A stretch of 64,000 bases of DNA, taken from assembly GCA_033182465.1 (NCBI GenBank), contig CP137320.1:682001-746000 (forward strand), given 5' to 3'. The translations under genes were made by a program, and so were the position numbers. Under the pieces are notes generated by a model. It was not told where the DNA came from and ran no database searches. It saw only the letters and a program-made list of their open reading frames with translations. Positions 39,632 to 51,133 of this stretch are shown piece after piece (positions within the stretch are counted from its first letter, which is position 1; the number at the start of each line of letters is the position of its first letter). The stretch comes from Sanghuangporus weigelae. Its lineage: Eukaryota > Basidiomycota > Agaricomycetes > Hymenochaetales > Hymenochaetaceae.

Positions 39632-40073
39632 TTCGACCGTCGATGACGATGACGAGAGGATCGTGGCGGTGAAGGTAGTATGCATATGTCGTCCTTCCTA
39701 GACTCGTGTGGCGTATTTTCCGACTATTATGCCAGCACCAAATTCAAACGAACACCAACAGACTCATTTATTGTATGCTCATGGGGATTCATTATACATT
39801 GTGGCGTTGTCTTAATATTGCTCGTGTACTTTTGCTATTATCAACTTCTCTCAATTCACAGTTTCCTTCTATACCTCTAGATGTACGAAGATGACTGATT
39901 TTGTCTGCGAAAATGCGTGATACCTAAGCAGAGTGAAATGATATCGGAAATTTGGTAAGCGGTGTCGAGCGACAATATTTTGAATGCCTCGGCTGCTTTG
40001 CCATACATAATGCTAGGGTAGTGGAAGAAAATAGGAGGGCAAATGAGAAGTGAGCGATGCAATGCGAGTTGAA
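39632..40073. other. Convergent 3' flank, USP7-like / SEC66
   Basis: A 442-base gap between convergent stops. Both 3' UTRs lie here; nothing else is seen. Confidence 0.4.
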
Positions 40074-41076
40074 CTACTTTCGCTTTTTCCCTTTCTTTCC
40101 CTGTGGCGACGTGATTGTCAGTATTTCGGACAAGTGAATGGTGAATATGGGTTGCAACGTACAGATTTCTTTGACGGTTTTCCCGGATTGCTGGGTGTCG
40201 AGGCCAGCTCGCCATCACTTAATGAAGCTGCGCTCTCACCATCTGTTCCTAGCGTTGGAGGTGCTAAGCTGCCGTTTGAATTAGAAGCGGGAGCAGGCGA
40301 TCGCGGCTTTTCAGGAGTTGGTTCGGTAGGAAGCTGAGGTGTTGTTGGCGAGCGTTCAGTCTTTATTGTAGTACCAGTACCAGACTCAACCTTGGATGCG
40401 CTGTCGGTGGTCGATCGCTTTTTCTTCCCACCATATTTGCTTGCTGGGTATATAAAGGTAAGAATAAGTCGACAAACATCTTTGCGCAGAATTAGGATGC
40501 GATCCGGACTTACCGGCTTCCGCACGCATCTTCGGATATTCCTCCAGCAGCTTCCGCAACCTCTCGTTCTGAACCATCTCGCCTGCGCTGTTAAATATGA
40601 ATTGACTCCAACCGTTCGTGAAGCTGTTGGCTTCGTGCATGACCTCGAGGATTTCCGCTTCCATTTCTTTTTCGGCGGCGAGGACGGAGGTCCAGAGGTC
40701 GTCGCCGATAGCGCCCTTTTGCAGGAGGGCTTGGGCGGCGGGCTTGTCTTCTCGGAGACGCATGACACGTCGAATATCGGCGCAGGCGCGTTGGATTAGT
40801 GCGGCTTTGAGGAGAGCTTCGGGCGCTGGCGGGTCAGTTTTCTGAAGTAATGTAATGTATGCATCGCGTTCCGGGTGAGAGGGGAAGTAAGGTTCGAGCG
40901 GTCTGGCTGAGATTCAGTAGTAGTATTGAGTATTTCGGTTAGTCTGGCTTGAATAGATGAGTGTAAGTGAATGTGTAACACGTACTTGCAGAACGTTTGC
41001 GGTACAGAGAACTAAATATCCAAAGCCCGCCGACGACGATTGCAAGGTATAAAACAGGCGCTAGAATGGATGCCAT
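40074..41076 (-). CDS. SEC66: ER translocation complex subunit Sec66 (Sec71)
   Basis: Four or five exons on the minus strand. The start MASILAPVLYLAIVVGGLWI is a single N-terminal membrane helix, then LYRKRSAS. The conserved core follows: YFPSHPERDAYITLLQ, then EALLKAALIQRACADIRRVM, then GAIGDDLWTSVLAAEKEMEA and the SFTNGWSQFIFNSAGEM block that marks Sec66. The tail (about 110 residues) is Ser/Pro/Thr-rich and ends in a lysine cluster GKKGKKRK, spliced from the last short exon. Sec66 with Sec62, Sec63 and Sec72 forms the complex that drives post-translational import into the ER. The extended tail is longer than in yeast. The assignment rests on the continuous core match. Confidence 0.85.
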
Positions 41077-41302
41077 GGCGAGATATGACAGCCAAGACCT
41101 TCGCCAGAGTCGAGGGTGGAGACGGGGGACAGTGGTAGATCGAGGCTGAGAATAAGCAGCGCAGGTTACACGTTGTGTACTCGAGTGTATGTATGAAATG
41201 CCTTGCTGGCACGGGTTTGGCCCGTGTGAACGTTACGTTACGTGAGGGTCACGAGTCGCGTCTAAGCGCGTCGCGCGTGCATACTACTTGGCTCTTTCCT
41301 TG

Positions 41303-42675
41303 ATGTCGACATTCTCAGTTATCACTTTCGCAGTCCAAAATGCGTTGGAAGAGATACGCAACAGTAGTATTTGGCAGATAGTTCAATTTCCTTTCTCTAT
41401 GCTATTGACTGTGCCTACTATGATGCTTTCTTCTGGATTTCCTCAGCTTCGTATCAGTGCACTGCTCTTGTTGTCCATTGTGCCCTCTTTCATTACTTTC
41501 AGGCATTCATTCTCAAGCCAAACTTCTTCTATGTCTCGTACGGATTCGATCTCATCTCCGGCTCTTCGTGCTTTATCCAAGTTTTTCATACCAACTTCTT
41601 CCATCTGGCCTAAGACGTATCTCAGCATTGCCCACTCGGCGGAACAATTTCCAGGACGGAACAACATTCATCTGAAGCTGGAGCTTATCTTTCGTGAAAC
41701 TAGGCAGGGAATAATCGAACTACGGAATCCATCAGGAGACTTGCCTCGGCTCATCAAGGGACAGCTTCAGCTCAATGGATGGAACTTCAAACTCGACATC
41801 TCTTGGAAAAATAGAATGAAGATATGGTCTTGGGCAATATCAGATGAATTGTCTTTCTTTCCTGACGAGGTCTATGGATTGCTCTTGTGATCGAGTGAAA
41901 GCTAACTGTCATAAATTAGGCGATTCCGAAGTTATGCACGTTCGCCGACGACGGTGAGAAGTAACGCACATCTATTTTCGGACGTCTCTAATGACTGTAT
42001 CAGGCAAGATATCACCTGTGGAAAGGGCCGTCTTGAATCATTTTTGCTCTCTCTTCTTCGAAAACGTAAGATCATCCGTAATGGCTTGACTATATGCGTG
42101 ATTTACATCACTCTCAGAATGACGATATAGTTATCTGGCCTTCGCTCGATGCAGTCCCGCGCGCATTCACACAAACGTTCATTCGATCTACCCAAGCTAG
42201 GCTCAAAAGAAAGCATGAATATGAGAAGACCTCGGTGTTTTCGTTCACGACAAGCGAAGCTGGTTTCTCAATTTTCGACGACGCCTTCGTCTTCGCCGCT
42301 CTACCCTTCTCTCGCGTATTTTCCAAGTACTTATCAATCGAGTCGGATGGAAAGGTGAAGCAACGAGAGCGTCTGCCAGGTGTACGCTGTTCTACACCCC
42401 TATTCACGCGCCTTCCCGAGATCCTCTCGCTCCTCACCTCAGGGCGTAACGCACTGCGTGTTCTTTCACTATCTAACGGCTCCGCCTCGTACGCAAGTGC
42501 CCTCGAAGCGCACGCTAGTGCGCTGGAGTACGATGAAGCCGCTCGGCGCAAATGCATCAAAGACGTTGGTATTCAAGGATGGCGCGAGGAGCGGATGTAT
42601 GCGCGTTGGGAGGCTGCTCTGCTTACGGTAGGATTGTTAACGCGCTGGGTTGTTTTGCTGGAGTCGAGGGACTGA
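41303..42675 (+). CDS. Unknown conserved-looking fungal protein
   Basis: Four exons (41303-41869, 41920-41953, 42004-42065, 42118-42675) join in frame to 406 residues, which supports a real gene. The first ATG in frame is at 41303. Residues ~30-65 are hydrophobic and may form a membrane segment. The middle holds LSIAHSAEQFPGRNNIHLKL and RLIKGQLQLNGWNFKLDI. The spliced junction region reads FADDGKISPVERAVLNHFCS, and the C-terminal 190 residues look ordered, with RLPEILSLLTSGRNALRVLS and GWREERMYARWEAAL. I recognise no family. The N-terminal half is less certain because alternative small introns are possible there. It is divergent from SEC66 and convergent with BCKDHB. Confidence 0.6.
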
Positions 42676-42975
42676 ACTCGGATTGATATTTATACTATAC
42701 TGAAGAGTAGAATGCCAAGGAACTTACACTGAGACGCGAATGCATTCACTGATGGCGATTGACATTGAAACTATTAATCGCTACACGAAAAACGGGACTG
42801 ATGGACCTGCGTGTGTATTTATTACTACTCTACATGTTCTTTGTAACTTTGTAATTGCAATGAAAAGATGATGTTCGTTTGGTGTCAACTTGTGACGAGA
42901 GCAAGCATCAAAGGTGAACTGTGAACGCCAAAGTGGGCAGGTATGAATATATGTATATTTCCTGAACGTGCTTGA
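42676..42975. other. Convergent 3' flank, unknown gene / BCKDHB
   Basis: A 300-base gap between convergent stops with no recognisable element. Confidence 0.4.
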
Positions 42976-44916
42976 TTAATACGAAAGCGTTTCCATAATG
43001 CCATCTAAGACTCTGACAGCGTCCGGGATGAGGAACTTCTCATAATGAAGTGCAGCAGGTAGGCTGGATAGACGGGCGGGACAAGTCAGTCGTGCGTGCG
43101 AGGGCAATCCGACGAAAAACAAAAACTAGTAGTACTCACTCCCATGCAGCAACCCTCTTCACAGGCGCCTCCAGCCGCAAGAAACACCTCTTCTGAATCT
43201 CCGCAGCGATCTCCGCACCAACACCACCTGTCACACTCGCCTCGTGCACGATGACCAGCCTCCCGGTCTTCTTCACGCTCTCCTCGATCGTCTTGACGTC
43301 CCACGGTAAGATCGTACGAAGGTCGATGAGTTCTACTGACGCTTTGCGTAACGAGGGCGGAATGAGGGGAGAGAGGGAGTCGGGAGGAGTGGAGAGGAGG
43401 TGGAGCGCTGCCTCGCAGTGGTAGAGCGGCGTGCCCCAGGAGAGGAGGGTTAGGTCTGACCCGCCTTGTAGAACCTCGGCGCTGGAGAGGGGGAGTTCGT
43501 AGTCGTCTATTGGGACTTGTTCCACTGCGATAGAGAATATGAAAGAAGGAATTATGAGATTCAAACGAAGAAGACAGTTGTGCCGGTATGCCTCACCTGC
43601 TGAACGGTACAGGATTTTAGGTTCCATGAATAGTACGGGATTAGGATCTCGTATTGATCTAAGAAGCAGGCCCTTTGCTTGGATTGGAGAGCGAGGAATG
43701 ACAATCTAGACAAGAGGGCATAATCATCAATACATTATACAAGAACATGAGGAAGAAAGCGAGCAACCTACCTTCAAGCCAGATGCACCAAGGAAGAAAC
43801 CCTCAGGGCTCTGAGAGTGGTATAGACCTCCATGGCCTACAGACATCGTCGGAGTACGGATTGTAAGTCCACCTACATTGAACTGCCCTCCGGAGCGATA
43901 CCGGTACTTGGCCGCCTCATTAACTATCTATAAGATTTGTTCAGAAAGAAGTTTGATGAGTGGCGCAAGTTAGTTCACGCACCTGGTCAAATGCGGGGAA
44001 GATATAATCTGCAAACTTAAAGGGAGCGTAAGCACGAAACGTTAAAAGGCGTGTTTGTTTGATATCTATACTTGAATTTCTGCAATTGCCGTATGGCCCA
44101 TGGCTGCAAGTCCGATACCGAATCCTGCGATTCCCTGCTCGGTGAGTGGTGTATTGAAAACGCGTTCTTGGCCTAGACCAAGACTATTGAATCAATACGC
44201 GTCCATGTCATGAACACTCTTCTACACGTACCGAACTCTTCTGCAAGCCCCTTTAAGAAATAGCATAAATCCAGAAGCTAGAGGGGAGGCTGCTAGCGCC
44301 GGGAACTAACGTACCATTGTGCATCTGAAAACACCGCCGAAAGCAACGTCCTCTCCGAACACCACCGCAGTGTCGTCTTTCATCAGTGCATGGCTGGAAT
44401 AGAATAGAATTGGTGCTAAGAGGAATGGAAATACATAGGACGGGAGAAGCGTGAGCAATGTACCTGAGAGCGTCGCGGACTGCTTGATAGAAGTTCATCT
44501 TGCGAGCTTCGCGTCCGCCGACGCCGGCGGTCTCGCCTCGAGATCTGTCCTCCTCTTCATCGACCCATTTGATTCCGGGCGTACGTAAGGCGCGTTCCCG
44601 TGTTGTCCGTAGGAGACTTGAGGTTGAGATGGAGGGGAGGTGTCCGCCTGCTGGAGGCGGCTCGAGGGACGCGCCTTCTGTCGCGACGCCCGCCCCTCCG
44701 GACACGGTTGCGCCAGCCGCGTTGGATTGGCGCCGGAGCTGGAGATTGCGTGCCTGGAGATGCGAGGATGACGATCAGAAGGATGTCAGTATGAGTGTGG
44801 GGCAGCGGATAAAGAGAACGCACGCGGATAAATATCGATCGAGAAGATGTGGGGCGCAGCGGTAGCCGATAGAGTGTGCTTGCCACCGCCATCACCGACG
44901 ACACCGGCGTTGACAT
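42976..44916 (-). CDS. BCKDHB: Branched-chain 2-oxoacid dehydrogenase E1 component, beta subunit
   Basis: About seven exons on the minus strand. The start [20 protein letters not shown] is rich in Arg, Ser and Leu and fits a mitochondrial targeting peptide, followed by a variable Ser/Pro stretch. The transketolase-like pyrimidine domain starts [12 protein letters not shown] and includes [40 protein letters not shown] and [13 protein letters not shown], then [20 protein letters not shown]. The C-terminal domain includes [18 protein letters not shown] and [20 protein letters not shown] and ends [11 protein letters not shown]. With the alpha subunit it decarboxylates the 2-oxoacids of Val, Leu and Ile in the mitochondrial matrix, using thiamine diphosphate. 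Pyruvate dehydrogenase E1-beta is the nearest alternative but the [17 protein letters not shown] block fits the BCKDH type. Confidence 0.9.
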
Positions 44917-45072
44917 CGACGTTGAGTGTCAGCTAGTGTTAGCGTTGACGGTGTCATTGTTAATAAGAATCCGTTGTTGACGCGCCGATCCGACGCGGTG
45001 CACACGATACGGAGGGATCGAGCAGGTGACCCGGATCTTCTCTTCTCCGTCTTCTCAGCAAAGCACATCCGC

Positions 45073-47549
45073 ATGGAAAACGACCTGACCTTCGTCGCTC
45101 CGGAGGGTGTTTATTCAAACGTAGAGGACCACAAGCCAGCTGCCTACAACGCCCACATCGTATATCCCGTATCCTATCCGACAAGACTCTCCACTATCGT
45201 CCTGCACTATCCGCTTTCAAAGCCCGCGGTCACTTCTGCCAGCCTCCCGCATTGGCAGCTTCTCGGAGGAGGCAAAGACAAGGAATCAAAGAACAGAGAA
45301 AAGGACCAAGGAAGAGAACGGGAAAGAGAAAAGGAAAAGGAAGATGGCCAGAGTCTCTCTAGCAGCGACAGACCCGGCACAGATGAAGATGGAGTGAATG
45401 ACCTCGCGCACTCGCCTACATTGCAGCCGCAGCCGCAGCAACCGCACCAACATCCACAATCGCCTTCCTATGATTCTTCGAAGCTATTCTCATCGCCCTC
45501 AATCAGCATGGCAAAAAAGAAGCCTGCTTCTAGACCAAAGCATAACATCAGAACCACCACGTCCACTTTCGTCACCCGCATACAGAGCGTCGAGAACCTC
45601 AACAAAATCGTGCAGAATAAACAGGGTACCGTAACATATCTGTTCTACAACTCTGGCAAAAACTTTTACTGGACGGAGCTCGGCGTTAAGGCCAAGGTGA
45701 GTATTTCGGATTCAAGTCCATTCCATATTGATCGTGTTTTATAGGAACCGCTCGCGCGCATCACGTTTTCTGCATTCCCGACATGTCATGATGTGAATAG
45801 AAGTACGGCTAAAATAACAAGTCTCGACCTCGTCATAGGCTTCAGCACGGGTGATCTCGTCTGGTTCGGTGAGGCTCAATCAAAGTTGATCATCACTTCA
45901 ACTCACCTGATCCTAATCGCATACGTCCAGATCCAATAACGGGTCGTTATGTACGATTAAACAAACAGGTCAGTATTGAGGTTCCTCTTCGTATCGATTT
46001 GCTCAATCTTTTGAAGGGTTGTATTAGCAATTCTGCATGTACAGCAGTCCGATGGGTACCGGGCTCTCCTTCTGTCTTCGTCGTTTCGCATGCAGACGGT
46101 ACGATCATCGTATACGATAAAGAACGTGAAGACGGCAGCTTCACCGCTCAACCTCCCTTCAAGCGCTCATCTTCCGCACTTCCCGCAAGTCAATCTGAAA
46201 GCTCCAGTTCGTCTATACCCTCGGACGGCGATGCTAGCTCGTCAAGAGATGAGTGGGACCCGTTAGAAAGTATCTTTGTCACAGTGCCCAAGTGGCACCC
46301 CGTTACATCCCATTCGGCACTCAATATGAATAGAGGCAAGTCAGATAAGGAGAGGACGGCAAAAAACCCTGTGAGCCATTGGAGAGTCTCGAAGCGAGCT
46401 GTCATAGGTAAGAGAACTTGTCTCTGAAGTGGCCGAGTGAATATTGAACAGCGTCTCTTAGATATTGCATACTCGAGTGATGCGCGACTAGTCGCTGCTT
46501 GTTCGGAAGATGGATGTTTAAGAATCATAGACGCTTTACAAGAATCGTGAGTGGAATCTGTCTTGGTCTGGTCTTTCTGACATTGAATTTCCTTGGATGA
46601 ATGAATCATAGACTGGTCGATTGCTTTGCGTCTTACTTTGGTTCATTCACCTGTGTCGCCTTCTCGGACGACTCAAAATTCGTAATAGTACGTTCATTAA
46701 CTATGTATCCATTCATTTGACCTTATACTGTTACTAACCGAATATATTAATTCATTCATTAACTCAAGACTGGGGGGCAAGACGATCTTGTCACCATCTT
46801 CTCGATGACGGAAGGGCGAGTGATCGCGCGGTGTCAAGGCCACTCGTCATTCATCTCTGCCGTCGCCTTTGATCCCATTCGGACGGATAAGCGGTCATAT
46901 AGGTTTGGGAGCGTTGGGGAGGATAATAAACTGATCTTGGTCGGTTCTATATTCTATCTTTGTTTTTCTTTTTGGCTGTGATTGATCATTATTTTCTTGC
47001 TATAGTGGGATTTTTCTGCGGGCGTATTACATCGGCCTAAGTTACAGGTAAGCGTCTCTCTGTGCCAATAATTCTTTCTGAATTCGATCTGACTCGTGTC
47101 ATCTCATCTCGCGCTCATTCAGGCTGCCCAACAACAGCGACTATCCATGTCTTCCACGCTCTCCTTAGCTCTTCGCCGACCAGGGAATACAGCTGAAGGG
47201 TCCACGCTGCACCTTCCTCCACCAGCCATATCGGGCGAAGATACCTCCAAATACCACCCCGCGCCATCCCGTAGCGAGGTGGCGGTAGTGCAACCCGTTC
47301 TCGTACGTGACACCTCCTTCCCGTCTCACTTCCAAAAAAAGCTGAAAATAACAGACAAAACACATCGAAGGCGACCTCCTCACGGACATCACCTTCACTC
47401 CGTCTGCAATGCTCACCGCTTCAAAAGCCGGCACGACAAAAGTCTGGGTCCGGCCTCTTGCGCTCCGTCCGCGGCCTACGAAGCCGAAGATCCGCGCTCA
47501 TAGGGATATAAGTATGAATTATCAGGACTTGGTGCCGGAGTTACCTTGA
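45073..47549 (+). CDS. creC: WD40 protein CreC, partner of a deubiquitinase
   Basis: About nine exons. The ATG at 45073 ([20 protein letters not shown]) is chosen; the open frame reaches further upstream but without an ATG. After a charged, Gln/Pro-rich stretch comes [17 protein letters not shown] and [20 protein letters not shown], the conserved CreC entry. WD repeats follow: [74 protein letters not shown] and [11 protein letters not shown]. Splicing out 47303-47354 or so gives a last repeat ([20 protein letters not shown]) and the end [11 protein letters not shown]. In Aspergillus, CreC stabilises the deubiquitinase CreB in carbon catabolite repression; WDR20 is the animal relative. The CreB gene is not in this window. 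Confidence 0.88.
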
Positions 47550-48013
47550 GCACTACGTACTGGGGGAATTTACGATCTTCAGGTCGAGACTGTAGTATTT
47601 GATACGTATTTTATATCTTATTGTTTGAATGTGTGCTTTGTCCCTGATTTGATAGTGGATGGTGGATATATTTTTCCGTTCTCTTTTTTTCTCCGTGTAC
47701 ATTTGTGCTAAAACGTCCGCTCAAGTTGCATAAATAATGTTTTTGAACGCAGTTCGGCTCTTGCCTTGTGGTTCCCCATGATTGTAGCGTGGAATCTCAA
47801 AATAGCTCTATGATTATTTGATCTAAGAATCTAACGTCCTGTGTTATTTGAGATTTGTGCACTACGTTGTGACCTTTTTTCTTCGTTCTCCGACGAAATG
47901 AATAAATGAATAGTAGATTCTATTTTGGTTTTATTTTTGAAGAACCAAGACGGTCACGTGCTGACACACAAACATTAAATTTACGGTCGAGAAGTTTCAT
48001 CCACGACAAACTC
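47550..48013. other. Gap between creC and MTU1
   Basis: A 464-base, AT-rich gap between same-strand genes. A CACGTG lies at 47955-47960, about 55 bases before the MTU1 start. Nothing else is seen. Confidence 0.4.
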
Positions 48014-49913
48014 ATGCTGCGACGGGCTTTGCTGAGGGATGTGCTAGCTCATCGTACAAACTTGAATGCAGCACACCGAAGGTGGTACTCTGCCACTTTG
48101 AACTTGAGGGAGCATGGACCGAAGAAAGGCGACCGAGGTATGGTTCCTACTCTAATGTCTTTCTCTTATTGCTGTGAAACTCATTTGTGCGTTTTTTTTG
48201 TCTTTTGAAGTCGTCGTAGCGATGTCCGGAGGGGTGGACTCCTCTGTGACTGCTCAACTCCTAGCTGAAAGGGTGAGAGAGAACAAATGAATTTGAAATA
48301 TTAACTCTCATGCTTTCTGGTTTCGTGTAGGATTATGACCTCTCAGCTGTGTACATGCGGAACTGGGACACGCGAGACGAGTCTGGGACGGATAGAGGGT
48401 GTGAATGGGAGAAAGATTGGGAGGACGTGCAGCTTGTGTGTAGACAGCTTGGATTGCCTTGTGAATTGGTGCGCTGCCTTCGCTCCGTATCGAAAGGTTG
48501 GCTGATGTACGCGCCTTCTTTTCATTTTTCTCTGAATGCAGATTGACCTTTCGCGAGAATACTGGATATCTGTATTCGAGCCGTCATTACGCATATGGGA
48601 GACGGGCCAGACTCCAAATCCGGACGTATGGTGCAATCGGTACGCAGCAATCATTGACTTAATCTCGTTTCTCTTCCTATGTTGTGTTTATATTCTCAGA
48701 GAAGTGAAATTTGGTGCACTGATGGACCGTATGATTGGTATGAAAGGAGCAGCATGGCTGGCAACTGGTAAGCAATTACTTTTCGTCATCAATTCGACTT
48801 CCGCTGACGATGACGGAGAATTTCGTCCAAAGGTCACTATGCTGGTGTTGAATGGACACGAGACCCTCCCCCTTTCGCTACGAAGAGTAGTGGCGAAACT
48901 ACATGTAGAGATGAATTGCGACCAAGATTAGTCCGCGCCCGCGATAGGACAAAGGATCAAACATATTATTTATCAAGCGTTAGCGAAACAGCTCTCAGAA
49001 AGGTGCGAAATTAGCTCTCGTATCCCTCTTCGATAGTCTAAAGCATCATTCTGCGTTTGTTATCAGGTTGTTTTCCCATTACAGCATCTCAAGAAAACCG
49101 AGGTTCGGGAGCTTGCTGAGAAGTATAAGCTCCCTACTGCTAATAGGATAGAGAGTATGGGCATTTGCTTCGTGGGCAAGAAGAGAAAATTTGAGGATTT
49201 CCTTGGTAAGTATTGGGAACACGCTCGGAGTTTTCGCATCTTCGGAAAGTTAAAGTGATTCAATTCCGTACAGCCCAGTACATCCCTCCAAAACCTGGTC
49301 CTATCATTGACATGTTCACCAAGAAAAAGCTCGGGAGACATCAGGGTCTCTGGAGATATACGATCGGCCAACGAGCTAGGATTGGAGGGCAGCCCGTGCC
49401 GATGTTTGTCGCTCGAAAAGATACTTCATGCAATACGGTTTACGTGGTTCCTGGCTCGTAAGTCAAATCCAAATTGAGGTCTTAGTTTCGCTGAACACGA
49501 AACGATTGTGCCGTCAACTAGGAATCATACCGCCCTATATAGTTCAGCCGTTATCGTCCAGGACTTCCGATGGATATGGCAGGATGAAGTTCCAGCTGCT
49601 ATTCATGAGACTGGAGGTTTCAGCGCGCGAGTGCAGATTCGACATCGTATGCGCGACGTTCCCTGCACTGTCAGAAGGTTAGAAAAATCGCAACTCAAAT
49701 CATTACGAATCACTGATTCAAAACACTATACAACACAGACAAGCACAGATTCCCGGTTCGATCATAATCACTTTCGAGGAACCGCAAATAGCAGTCGCTG
49801 CAGGACAGATTGCTGCTCTGTACGATGATATCGGACGATGGTGTCTTGGGTGTGGTGAGATTTCTCAAGGGATTCCGGCCAAAGTTCTCGAGGACGCTAC
49901 GTATCAAATTTAA
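48014..49913 (+). CDS. MTU1: Mitochondrial tRNA-specific 2-thiouridylase
   Basis: Roughly ten exons. The start MLRRALLRDVLAHRTNLNAA is Arg-rich and fits mitochondrial targeting. The PP-loop is VVVAMSGGVDSSVTAQLLAE, followed by VYMRNWDTRDESG. The first catalytic Cys is in TGQTPNPDVWCNR and the second in ESMGICFVGKKRKFEDFL, as in bacterial MnmA. Between them WLATGHYAG is restored by splicing. The middle and C-terminal beta-barrel domains follow (GLWRYTIGQRARIGGQPVPM, then VQIRHRMRDVPC and GQIAALYDD). The enzyme adds sulfur to U34 of mitochondrial Lys, Glu and Gln tRNAs using ATP. Both cysteines and the PP-loop are intact, so activity is expected. Yeast calls this gene SLM3. Confidence 0.92.
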
Positions 49914-50176
49914 TTACAATTTTCTCTACTCATACATGAAGCGTGACTCCCTCACTCTCAAATATAACTCATAATACGTCCATTTGTTCATACTAGGCAT
50001 GGATGGCCTGAATCCTCTGTTTAAGAACACCAGCCCAGCAGTAAAAACACGCCAATGTCAGAACATATTTGGTAGTGAAAACACTGATTACTTGACTGAA
50101 TATGAAATCAGTGCATTGAGGGAGAAGTGTTCAAACCTCTATTTTCTTACTCTCCAATGTCATGTCTATGGTGCAG

Positions 50177-50200
50177 TGCATTAAGGGGGAATTGAACTCT
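50177..50200 (-). repeat. Truncated copy of the tRNA-Gly 3' end
   Basis: On the plus strand TGCATTAAGGGGGAA at 50177-50191 repeats exactly the start of the complete tRNA gene at 50212, then continues with one change before similarity fades after about 24 bases. It corresponds to the tRNA's 3' end plus the T-arm. It has no partner half and cannot form a tRNA. Confidence 0.75.
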
Positions 50201-50206
50201 CAGTCC

Positions 50207-50211
50207 AAAAA
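50207..50211 (-). terminator. RNA polymerase III terminator of the tRNA gene
   Basis: A run of five T on the minus strand starts directly after the tRNA 3' end, the usual Pol III stop signal. Confidence 0.7.
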
Positions 50212-50325
50212 TGCATTAAGGGGGAATCGAACCCCCGGCGGGTCGACGGCAATAATTACGTAAACAAGTTACATAAGCTTGCATACAGGTGGCAACGACC
50301 CAGGTTACCACTACCCCATTAATGC
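50212..50325 (-). tRNA. tRNA-Gly(GCC) with intron
   Basis: On the minus strand the 7-base acceptor GCATTAA pairs with TTAATGC, followed by the discriminator A. The D arm reads TGGGGTAGTGGTAACCT. The anticodon stem is GGTCG with CGACC, loop TT-GCC-A plus T after the intron, giving anticodon GCC at 50291-50293. The T arm GGGGG-TTCGATT-CCCCC is perfect and holds box B. A 43-base intron (50247-50289) lies one base after the anticodon, the canonical site for tRNA splicing endonuclease. Mature length is 71. An alternative reading of the stem by one base would give TGC (Ala), but the overall sequence resembles eukaryotic Gly(GCC). Confidence 0.88.
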
Positions 50326-50427
50326 GACAAAAACTTCTCATTAGAGTTCTAATGCAGAAAGAAACTTGCTAAGTTGTTTCAGGCTAATAGCAGTGTACTA
50401 CGCACTGCGTCTTCTTCACTCACAACC

Positions 50428-50961
50428 ATGGCCATGACTGAACTCGCCACTCTGCACATAAGATAAGACAAAGACCAGAAAGACATACTGCCTCACATTC
50501 GCACCGTTGATTTCGTGCAAGCGGCATGATCCGGATATTCGTTGCACTTCTTTGACTGCGTCGGAAAGCCCAGTGAAATTGTGCTCCTATCCGGCTGGAA
50601 AAGCGTAGAAGCGCACTCAGAGAGGATTGCGAGCGAGATGAACCAGAACATGTTACGATTGCTGTAACCATGTCTCGACATGAAAAGTCTTTTACATTTG
50701 GCGATCGAGCCTAGTCCAACGTGGAATAATGTTCGAGCGATGGTACTCGAGAAGCTAGACGAGGACGGATCAGAGCACGTTCTCACACCCGAGGATGTCA
50801 TTTGGGGAGATGAAGGGCATGATGCAGAGGGCACAGTGGAAGGAATCTTCAAGCTTGTCGCATTGAAATCCATCGATGCACTGGCAAAAACTCAAACCGA
50901 CGAGGATCGGAGCATTATCCAGCTCGTTCGTCACGATATTCCTCCCGTATCTCCGGGCTAG
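50428..50961 (+). pseudogene. Decayed ABM-like small protein gene, copy 1
   Basis: One frame from ATG 50428 to TAG 50959 reads as a single protein broken by three stops: TAA after HIR, TGA before SGYSLHFFDCVGK, and TAA after NQNMLRLL. The order of pieces (an N-terminal strand, then PSEIVLLSGWKSVEAHSERI, then SLLHLAIEPSP, then EDVIWGDEGHDAEGTVEGIF) is the same as in the neighbouring copy at 51134. The fold looks like an antibiotic biosynthesis monooxygenase (ABM)-type alpha/beta domain, where a W...EAH helix is common; that family call is tentative. The last 93 codons are still open. No intron with proper borders removes the stops. Confidence 0.7.
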
Positions 50962-51133
50962 GACCTTAAACCGCGAGTGTATTTGTCATAGGCTGTTGTT
51001 ATAAGAATCTGTAGGCCTGTGTAGCTCAATTGTATTGCATTCAAATCCGCGAGCATACATCACCATGATCGTCTCTGATCTTGCACCAGTTGATAAGTCT
51101 GCGCCCACAACCATATCCTTTCATCTCGACAAT

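Noticed and set aside
41443-41667. Minus-strand 74-residue frame that looks helical
   Set aside because: The opposite strand gives a four-exon, phase-consistent model over the same region.
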